DNA from: Hypholoma sublateritium FD-334 SS-4
Taxonomy: Eukaryota > Basidiomycota > Agaricomycetes > Agaricales > Strophariaceae
Assembly: GCA_000827495.1 (NCBI GenBank)
Contig: KN817529.1
Span: 372,001-436,000 of the forward strand
Direction of reading: 5' to 3'
DNA length: 64,000 nucleotides
The notes under the pieces: model-generated
Seen by the model: only the letters and a program-made list of their open reading frames with translations
What the model was told of the DNA's origin: nothing
Databases searched by the model: none
Position numbers and translations under genes: made by a program
Shown: piece by piece, positions 56,356-64,000 of the stretch
How positions within the stretch are numbered: the stretch's first letter is position 1
How the letters are laid out: every line of letters begins with the position of its first letter

Positions 56356-58017
56356 TCATAAAGCGATCAGGGGGCAAGTCGTTTCCCTACTCTCCTGATC
56401 GATGCTTGTAAGCTGTATATTCCACTTTGTTGTCAGTGAGTGAAAACGGGGAATATCGTGTGCAACGGGGAATTTGGGCGTATCTCCAAGGCGGAGAATT
56501 ATATTCAAACCTAGTGATTTCCAATCGAAGATTTCAGCCCGTGGTGCAAGCTTTGGCCCGCCAGGCTCACCATCGGGTCTCGCGTCGTTGCCGGCTTTCT
56601 CAGATGGATTGGCATCACTTTCGTCTTGCAGCATTGCGGTCGGTGCCGCTGCGCTTGACCCGGGGGTGATCATGTATTTCGGCCCTCTGCTTTCCAGTGT
56701 CTCTAGTAATACAGGCCATGAGAACGTCTGGGGCCCTCGGTACTCAAGCGATTCAAGTCGTGGAAGTAGACACTCTTCCCCTGGGCCCACCAACCCGGGA
56801 TTACACATCCGGAGTAAGTTGTCATCTAGTGGGGAGTGCCCTGTGTGTATTGAGCTGGTTGAAAACGAGAATTTCTTCACGCCTTTCATTGCGCGTAATA
56901 GCGCGTCGAATGAATCGTCGTCGCCAATTGCTGTCTGATTAATCGTAACTGTCTCTAACGCCGCGGATCGCAAGATGAGGGCACACAATGAAGAGAGGTG
57001 CACGAGGTTGCGCCCTGAATATGAAAAGTGCGCTGTGTGAGGGATGGCGATTGTGTCCAGCAGCAACGCGATATGCGTGTCCTTCTCGTTCTCGATCGCC
57101 AGAGTGCGTAAAGTAGGGAGGATGAGGGGTGCTTCAGGGAGTGTGTGGCCATCATCGCCGCCGATAATGTTGCGAAGGAGACACACCTCGAGCTGAGGAG
57201 ACTGCCGCAGAGCCTCGAGACACTCATCAACATAGAATGCCTCGAGGCGCAAATGCGTAACGTGTACCCATTGGAATTTCATAGATATGAGGTACACGCA
57301 GCTCAGGCTTAAGTGTTGTATCTTTGCCGAATTGCTCATATCCACCTTGTGCCGCCGTTCGCCCTGCCCACCCGGCGGATTGAGGTTCAAGGACTGTAAT
57401 AGCGGCAGACAATTTTCCGACGTTGGAAGGAATTTGTAGCACGATGTTGGAAGTCGCAAGTCCAGATCTTTCCATCTGGATGCGTATTTTCTGATCACTT
57501 CAATTGCAGTGCCAGGCGTTGGTGATGAGGACCAGTGAATTTCCTCCTCGGAGCAGAGGCGGAGCGAAAGCGGCAGGTCCCCTGTGCGGGACAACCATTC
57601 TTCCAGCAGTATTATTTGGGTGCCAATGTTGGAAGTATTCAGTCGCAGAGTGAGGGAGGACCATAACGTTGGAGCAGTCCACGCGATGCGCCTCCAGGAA
57701 CTGCATACGGACCCAAGCTGCAATGGAATAGAGGTGCTAGAGTTATTATCCTCCATGTCGAATACCGGTATGCAAGCTTGAAATATCTCAGCAATTATCT
57801 CTGGCGGTAAATGACGAATGACAGGGGAGTACATGTCGTTTATTCGGGCTCGGAGGACATGCGTCTTGTCCATAAGAGCCTTGAGAGTCTGCGACACCCG
57901 GGCCACTTCCGCTTGGACAACGTCCAATTCGGCACGGGGGTCATCGGGCGCCACGGCAGTACGTGAGCCTGATAGGGTATGAGAGGCATGTCCGTGGCTT
58001 TGGTCGTCGAGGAGCAT
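56356..58017 (-). CDS. F-box domain protein, 553 aa, single exon
   Basis: Uninterrupted frame from ATG 58017. A coiled-coil-like N-terminal helix (LDVVQAEVARVSQTLKALMD) leads to the F-box VIRHLPPEIIAEIFQACI with CSSWRRIAWTAPTLWSSLTL. Leucine-rich segments follow (LPLSLRLCSEEEI, VTHLRLEAFYVDECLEALRQ). This is the common Agaricomycete layout of F-box plus loosely repeated leucine-rich part. F-box proteins are substrate adaptors in SCF ubiquitin ligases; the target here is unknown. Such single-exon F-box genes are numerous in mushroom genomes. Confidence 0.88.
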   Translation of the reverse strand: MLLDDQSHGHASHTLSGSRTAVAPDDPRAELDVVQAEVARVSQTLKALMDKTHVLRARINDMYSPVIRHLPPEIIAEIFQACIPVFDMEDNNSSTSIPLQLGSVCSSWRRIAWTAPTLWSSLTLRLNTSNIGTQIILLEEWLSRTGDLPLSLRLCSEEEIHWSSSPTPGTAIEVIRKYASRWKDLDLRLPTSCYKFLPTSENCLPLLQSLNLNPPGGQGERRHKVDMSNSAKIQHLSLSCVYLISMKFQWVHVTHLRLEAFYVDECLEALRQSPQLEVCLLRNIIGGDDGHTLPEAPLILPTLRTLAIENEKDTHIALLLDTIAIPHTAHFSYSGRNLVHLSSLCALILRSAALETVTINQTAIGDDDSFDALLRAMKGVKKFSFSTSSIHTGHSPLDDNLLRMCNPGLVGPGEECLLPRLESLEYRGPQTFSWPVLLETLESRGPKYMITPGSSAAAPTAMLQDESDANPSEKAGNDARPDGEPGGPKLAPRAEIFDWKSLGLNIILRLGDTPKFPVAHDIPRFHSLTTKWNIQLTSIDQESRETTCPLIAL

Positions 58018-59676
58018 CGGAGAATCACGAAAGGTCTGCCAGTCTATAGAAGCAAGTTGAACGTGAACGAAAGTGGCGTAATTGTCGTTTAGATTGCGAT
58101 TAGCAAGGAGTACACCCCCAAAGCGCGCAGAACTACCTCACATATGCAGTGTTTCGATTACACGAGTATGAAAAGAGATGTAGAGGTTATATGGATCGTG
58201 AAGGTGGTAAGCCTCTGGTCAGTATGGTTGGTGACCGGTGAAGTATGAGGTGGACCTGCCAAGGCCCGCCGGGGCGCGCTCCGGAGGCAGCCAACATGAA
58301 CGGGCCGAGCCGAACGGCATGGGCTAGAAGCCCCTATTAATATTTGAACCCAGTGGTCCATCGAAGTGTCTAAGTACTTACCATTTCTTTCTGAGAGATG
58401 ATATTAGAGCTGACTTAATGTATTTAGTTCTTTCACTATATCAACCAGATTTTCTTACTAGTGGGTGGTCAATTTTTTTTGCAAAGACACTTTGGTACGA
58501 CTGACCGATTACATACTATAGTCACCCCGCATTCATATCTTTATGAGTTCCAATAGCCACTTGACCTAGTTTTAGCACGAGACAGGCTAATTTTATGGCT
58601 TGTTGCGGCCCTATTTCTAATACCAGAGGTAGGATTCCGTAGGAACATATAAAGCACAGCATGTAATAACTTTAGTACAAGATCTCTCGCTCTTCCAAGT
58701 CTTCGTAGGTGATAATTTATAGGTGTGAATATTGTATTTATGACGTTTGTTTCTGCAGAGGTGTTATGTACTTGCAACTCATGGGAAGTTTGTTGAATGG
58801 ATTCACGCTTAGCTTTTGGGGAAATTCAGGCAAGAGTACCACCATTCGTGCGAATTAGCTGAAAAATCTCTAGCATATCAATTATTCAGTCCTAATATTC
58901 CCAGTATTCTAAGGGTAAGTGAGGCTTCACGGTAGCTGCAACGAATTGAAAGTACTTAAACAAACCAATGGTGCATACGTGGTTTGAAGCAGGCTTAAGT
59001 ACATATAGTGGCATTAAATAGTGAATGTCGGCATAAAATATCACTAGCTACGTGGCGCTGTATTACTACACAGAAGTCTGTGTGAATTGAACGTTGACCC
59101 GTTGAAAGCAAGAGCCCGGCAAGAACCTGCAATTCCTCAAAGCCTCAATGGGCTACTACTACTAGTACCCCAAATAATCCTTTTTTGGTAATACCTTAAT
59201 TATAGACGTTTAAATTTAGATCGCCTTGAGGTTTAACTTTATACACCAGGTTCCAACCTGTTCAAACTTGACGTAGATTGCAAACGATACAAATTATCCT
59301 ACCCTAGAACCGCCTGTCTACAAAATCTTCACAGATCACTGCGCAACACGGCTACAGTCCATTATTCTTTCAGTTTAAGTGGCAGCTTATACCCACCCAA
59401 AATGGTAACCGTCCGATCCCTTCAGCCGACCGGGTCACAAGATAAAAGTATAAGGGTACCCAGATAACAAGATGGATGATAGGAGTTCATACTGCTCACA
59501 AATCCCAAACAAAGGCAAGAAAAAGACAAAAAGAAGGCGAAAGAAAAGACAAAATATATGAATCGCTGTGTCGTTCTTAGAGCTGAATAGTAAAAGAGAT
59601 GAGGACGCCAAACCCAGCCAATGATAATGGTTGGAAATATAACCACCAATTAAACAACAGTGCAGCCTACAGGCCA
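58018..59676. other. Long AT-rich intergenic region
   Basis: About 1.66 kb, the longest gene-free stretch. Strongly AT-rich, many short stops, no convincing exon, repeat or RNA gene found by eye. Two minus-strand hydrophobic frames at 59422-59692 overlap each other and are not supported. Confidence 0.4.
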
Positions 59677-61212
59677 TCAACTGAAAATCCACCAGATTGC
59701 AAATGAGACGCCGAAAAGAAGGCCCAGTGCTCGGGCAACAAGCACAACGACGAGGGCCTTGCGGATGGCGGCGTAAAATGTGTTAAGCGCAGATCCAGAC
59801 CAGTTTATCCTGTGTATCGACTGAGTTTCAGGTTGCGGAGATAGGCAGAGTGGGTTGAAATACCGTCTATCATTAGACCCTCCTTCGCGTACGCTGGCTT
59901 CCCAGCCCCTAATTACCTCTCGGTAGCGCTTCCCAAATACCCTGGAACGGGGTGGTCAGTCCAGGTTGCAGTGCCAGCAAAACAGACATACCAAATCCAG
60001 AAGTTCACATCCGGATAAGAGAACCGCGGGAACACGCTCGCCAAACTTGGCGCGACGTACTCCATTCTGAAGTCCTCCGCGACATGCTGGTACGGCAGCT
60101 GCATAACTTCGGAGAGCGGTGAAGTCGGCGTTGGGCTCTCGTCGGGGCCCCTGTTTTTCTCCATAGGCAAAATCATGTATGCCAAAAGGTCAAGCGTCAT
60201 GCCCAATGAAAGTCCCCATAGCTTCAATTTTTGCTGCGGCCGTGACGCGCGTTTGCCGGCCGATTTTTCACTCAACGGCACGGTAGTGGCGTACGATTCC
60301 GATGGGTTTAGCACAATCGCCGGGAATTGCATGCTCCCGATAAGAACTTGGACAAGGAACTTGAGTACAGCAGAGTGTTTCGGCGCAAGGCGAGATGCAG
60401 CGTCCACCGTGACCGTTGACCAGGTAGGTGGATGTTGCAAAGAGACAAGAGATGCTAGGGGTGTCCAGTGCAAGGATGTTGTGGCGACAGGGTCCGGCAG
60501 GGGTGCGCTTGGGGTCAGCTGGAGGAAGACAAAAGGCGAGAGAATCATAAGTAGGCGTTTCCCGAGCGAGGTTGTTATTTCACGGTCATCGAGCTGTCCG
60601 ATACAAGTATAGCATGGCTCGGCGAGATCTATTCCTAGCTCTTCCCAAGTTTGTCGCATGGCTGCATTGTGACGGAGGATGAATGCACGTCAGCATCGAG
60701 CAAGAGACGCATATGTGGAACAAGGCTGCGCACCCGTATACAGTCCGCCTTCATCGTCGGCCTCTTGGCGCCCGCCGGGGAATGCAACGTGCTCCTCGCT
60801 TGTGGTCTTGCGCAGCTTGGTCTGCCATAGCGATGCATCGGTGCCCGCTATATTTTCGCGGTGGAGATATAGAAGTTCGGGGCGAGCGGCAGGGTCGTTC
60901 ACCCAGTCGGCCTCGAAGAATTGGGTAAGGGTGGGTGGCTTATCCGGGTTTGAAAGCAGGGAGGCACTGGGTGAGGGAACGACGCGGATGATGAGGGCGA
61001 CGGCGGCACGGCGGGGTTCTGTTCCACGAATGTGAGTGCGGGGAAGGGCGGGGGGGAGGAAACGTACGCGTTGGGGGCGAGGCAATGATGCGCGGGGGCG
61101 TCGAGCGGATGCGGTGCAAGGCACGGCCAAGCAGCGGGACCGTCGACGGAGAGTCTATGAAGCAATTAGCAGCGCGCAGGACAATATTTGAAGTATAATA
61201 ACCTTTATTCAT
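59677..61212 (-). CDS. Nudix hydrolase, CoA-diphosphatase type, with C-terminal membrane segment
   Basis: Probably cleaves CoA or similar diphosphates. The first exon is MNK plus one base; the second gives DSPSTVPLLGRALHRIRSTP and the third RRAAVALIIRV. Then comes the CoA-type signature region LWQTKLRKTTSEEHVAFPGG, continuing into the Nudix box RQEADDEGGLYTA/MRQTWEELGIDL. The usual REXXEE reads RQTWEE, so the first of the three glutamates is Gln. Later parts: IGQLDDREITTSLGKRLLMI and PFVFL. The last exon joins NFWIW/VFGKRYREV, then a tail that ends in a hydrophobic helix VVLVARALGLLFGVSFAIWW. Total about 430 residues, longer than yeast Pcd1. The start ATG 61212 restores frame through both short introns. 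Activity uncertain. Confidence 0.8.
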
Positions 61213-61337
61213 GATATTGGTCGTGAGTGTCGTGGGTGGAGTTGCGCTCAATTGAACCTGATTGAACCCCAACTTATTTTCGGTCTGTATCCGGCAACTG
61301 CCGGCACGCGCACATTGATTATTGAAATGGTACACTA

Positions 61338-62972
61338 CTAGATCTCCGCCCATCCTCCCTCTGCGTCGTCACCGCCGCCTATCAGAGCCAATCCAAACAC
61401 AATCGCACTTGCACCGAGCCGCATCCCCAGGCCGCGATACAGTTGGCCGAGGCCAGTATTCCGGAACCAGCTCTGGTACTCGTCCTGGCCCTCCTCGTCC
61501 ACCTCCACAGCATCGCCCCCCTTCGCCTTCTCCTTGCCTTTGGTCGACAGTCTTCTTCGTCGTGGACTTCGGGTGATAGGGAGGTCAGACCGCTCTTCTG
61601 TCAGGATGTGCCATAACGCGTCGACCACGCCGTTGTACGGAGCGGGCCGAAGCTCCACGCACCCCTTTATAGGAGCCGCCGTGCCGCGCACCTGTACTTG
61701 CAGCCGGCGCCGGATCGTCTCGATGGGCAGTGTCACCAGTAGCCCGACGCAGCTCCCCGCAAGCTCGGCGACGCCCCATCCAACGGGGTGCGTGTCCTGT
61801 GTGATGTTGCCGTATCCAAAGTACGACGTCATCACTCCCGGAAGCGCCAGAGATACAATCGGCCTGAGCGCGTTGTCCAAAAGTGCAGGTATCAAAAGCT
61901 GCGGATGTAAATATATACCGCGCAGTCCGCCTTCGTCCCGTAGAATCTGTTTCAATGCATCCAGAGGTCCAGAATATCGTTTGTATCTGGCTGTAAATGA
62001 CTGCACAACGAGACGTGTGCGGATCAGATCCAGCGGCGAGAGGAGGAATCCAGTAATCAAATGGGATGCAACAGGGAGAAGGATGGGTGGTTGGTGGAAG
62101 GGAGACATCGAAGGGAAAAGTAGAGATTGCAAGAAGCCATTGATCATCGGCTGTAGCGTATCGGAGACAACTTCCGCTATGCAGGAAGTTAAAAGACCTA
62201 CCGACACCATGATCAGGACATACGTTGGAAGTGATTTATACACATACCTTTCCACAGTGAAAGCCAACCTTCGAATCTGAAGCGCCCTACGCGCTTCATC
62301 ATACCCCATACGCCGTCGGCACTACCAACGGGAATGATGAACTCGGGCCGTGTGCCTTCCTCGAGTACAGACCGTCGGATAATATATCCCTGGGAGTCCG
62401 TTCGGGCTCGCGGCGCAGGAGGTTTTGACATCGTCGGTGTCGCATTCGGGTCGGTGAAATACGAGCTGTCTTCTCCCTCTGAGTTGTCACTTAACTTCAA
62501 AGACGAAGTCAGCGCAGCCTCCACCATGAAGGGTGCATACAACGCTCACCGCGTCCTCGTTGTCGTCCTCCACGACCTCGACCTCATCCACCTCGCCCGC
62601 GTCACGCGGGACCCATTGAACCTGTAGCAGTAGCTTACCGACCTCCCATGGCATGACAATGGCCGTGCTGGTGTACTGCAGCACAGCCGAGGCGACGAAC
62701 GCCTTGAACAGCTGCGCGGCGTGCGCACCCCCGGCGTGGTCGCCCCCGCCGAAGCCTGAGTCGCGCAGCTCCGGTGAAAGATCAAAGATCGAGTTGTGCT
62801 TTGCCGCGGGGCGCGTGGACCATTGGTATGCGGGGGCGATGGGGTCCGGTGCGGATGCGGAAGGGGCACTGTTGTTCATGGTACTGCCCGAGGCGTGCGG
62901 GGTGGGCGGGGCGAAGGCCCAAGCCTGATTGGGGTCGATGTAGAGGTCTCTGAGCGAAGGCGGGGGGTTCAT
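61338..62972 (-). CDS. UGO1: Mitochondrial fusion protein Ugo1-like (modified carrier family)
   Basis: Outer-mitochondrial-membrane protein that works with the fusion GTPases. N-terminal region MNPPPSLRDLYIDPNQAW, then a disordered Ser/Pro stretch and a first carrier-like segment AVLQYTSTAIVMPWEVGKLLLQ. After an acidic linker (EVDEVEVVEDDNED/LSDNSEGED) comes RFRFEGWLSLWKG. The next carrier repeats have the Px[DE]xxRxR signatures FLLSPLDLIRTRLV and TLPIETIRRRLQVQV. The C-terminus WFRNTGLGQLYRGLGMRLGA matches the end of a carrier repeat. Three exons joined in frame at NEDA/LSDN and WKG/LLTSC. About 500 residues. ATG 62972 is the first in-frame ATG. Confidence 0.85.
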
Positions 62973-63761
62973 GGCATCGAATAGGATGGCGGATGCAAAC
63001 AAGATGAAGAGAGCAATTGAAGTCTGAGTGCGCTGAGCGTGCTCGGAACCTACTTAATAGTAACTGCCCAAGATTGGCCCAAGAAAACACCTACTCGTCA
63101 TACCTTATGTGAGGCCGCTGCCAAATATATGCAAGCAGAGATCGCCGTTGCTGCCGCCCGACACTTGCCCGACACCGAACCAAGAAACACCTTGTTCTCG
63201 CCAACCACCGCCTAACTCAACCACATCTCGTCGCATTCATCCTTCCATCTTATCTCCTCCAATACAATTCCTTGACTATTCTGCTAAATCCATCTCTTCA
63301 TCATCTTGTCTGCCATCTGCCGGCATTTCATGCCAGGTCATCGTCGGCAGCTTCGACATCATACTCGATTGGAGTAAGTAGTCAAGCCAGCGGTGGTTAG
63401 CCGTGTATATGTCTGCTGCCGACAGGTGTGCAACTTTTAGGTTGTCACTATCGTGCTCAAAAAGGTAGTATTTACCAAATGGGAGCGGAAATTAGGGGCG
63501 GTAGGTACTCTATTTTTAGGATGAGGCAAGTCGCAGAAAAGCAAAGCTGTCTACATATCAGCGACCGCTGAGATGCAGAGCCAACCACAAAATAAATCAA
63601 ATACCTTTCTGCTTCCATTTTGCAGATGGTTCGGCCACGGCCCACAGCGGGGTCCCCTGAAGCCAGCTACCCTGGGGCCTCTAAATCGATGAATGGCTGT
63701 ATCAGAATGTTACAGTATGTAGACAAGTAAATCTTCATTATAGCCCTCACACTTCCAAAAA
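62973..63761. other. UGO1 upstream region
   Basis: About 790 bases. The first 350 are pyrimidine-rich on the plus strand (63120-63300). No supported gene. Confidence 0.35.
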
Positions 63762-63849
63762 ACTCACGCAGACAGTTCACCATGTGATTACGACTCGGAA
63801 AGCATGCATAGTCTATGTCATTGTCATAGGTTCTTCGAAACATTTGCAA
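63762..63849 (-). CDS. Exon-like stretch near the right edge
   Basis: A minus-strand piece opens with ATG at about 63847 and reads FRRTYDNDIDYACFPSRNHM, running to a gtgagt donor near 63766. A possible following acceptor (tacag) lies near 63700. Another short minus-strand open piece ending in a gtgaat donor touches the window edge (about 63950-64000). They may belong to a gene that continues to the right. Not recognised; low confidence. Confidence 0.15.
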
Positions 63850-64000
63850 TGTCGTCGTGGTAAAAATAAGCTGGGTAGATTTTCTTATTTTATGACACTA
63901 CTAATAAAGGCATGTACATTACCGTGTGTGTGTAAAGCTGGACATTCACCTATGCGGCTCAAGAAATCGCGTCTTGAAGGTGAAATTGCCCCAGAGAGGG

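Noticed and set aside
59422..59692. Hydrophobic minus-strand frames resembling a membrane protein
   Set aside because: Two frames overlap over the same AT-rich DNA, which gives Phe/Leu-rich translations by chance; the real Nudix 3' end lies at 59677.
1..64000. tRNA, rRNA and CRISPR features
   Set aside because: I looked for cloverleaf-type GGTTCGAATCC arms, rRNA blocks and regularly spaced repeats and found none convincing. A tRNA scan (tRNAscan-SE) and an Infernal search would settle it.

Overview
The window looks like nuclear DNA from a basidiomycete fungus, most likely an Agaricomycete (mushroom-forming). Genes are dense and cut by many short introns (about 45-65 nt, GT-AG with two GC-AG exceptions). 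The proteins are eukaryotic housekeeping families with fungal features (septin of the Cdc3/AspB type, Spc7, Ugo1, Cox13, Ncs6), beside a small family of P450s of the kind that expands in mushroom genomes. There is no bacterial operon structure, no CRISPR array, and I found no rRNA or tRNA gene. Gene models were built by reading exons and splice sites by eye, so internal exon borders are less certain than the ends and the product calls.

Layout, left to right. (1) 0.8-8.3 kb: two tandem, same-strand P450 genes of one subfamily. Each is followed upstream by the same relict exon, so the whole unit of about 4.2 kb was duplicated. (2) 8.9-24.8 kb: a housekeeping block: DUF866 zinc protein and mitochondrial ribosomal protein S35 (divergent), an unknown ORF, septin Cdc3/AspB, the nuclear import receptor Mtr10/transportin-3, succinyl-CoA ligase alpha, an acyl-CoA-binding/ankyrin protein, mitochondrial ribosomal protein S16, Lsm5, and importin alpha. 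(3) 25.7-30.5 kb: a third, intact P450, a short tandem-repeat array, a GC-rich block of unknown nature, and a P450 pseudogene with large internal deletions. (4) 30.6-44.2 kb: Ncs6 (tRNA 2-thiolation), Npl4 (Cdc48 cofactor), the kinetochore protein Spc7 divergent from Npl4, a disordered/coiled-coil protein, and Alg10. (5) 44.5-48.4 kb: a locally amplified family of MYND zinc-finger proteins (two intact genes in tandem plus one remnant). (6) 48.5-63 kb: a 2-hydroxyacid dehydrogenase, Rpn2 divergent from Cox13, a GPI-anchored Ser/Thr-rich protein, an F-box protein, a CoA-type Nudix hydrolase with a C-terminal membrane segment, and Ugo1.

Most genes do unrelated core jobs and do not form one pathway. 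Two places show recent local evolution: the P450 family (three genes, one pseudogene, one repeat-rich interval) and the MYND family. No terpene cyclase, polyketide synthase or NRPS lies in the window, so the P450s cannot be tied to a biosynthetic cluster from this sequence. The most unusual points are gene-structure ones: an NPL4 whose first exon seems to be only the start codon, followed by a GC-AG intron; very short first exons in several other genes; a P450 haem-loop intron with a GC donor where its paralogues have GT; and a Nudix protein with a substituted catalytic glutamate.
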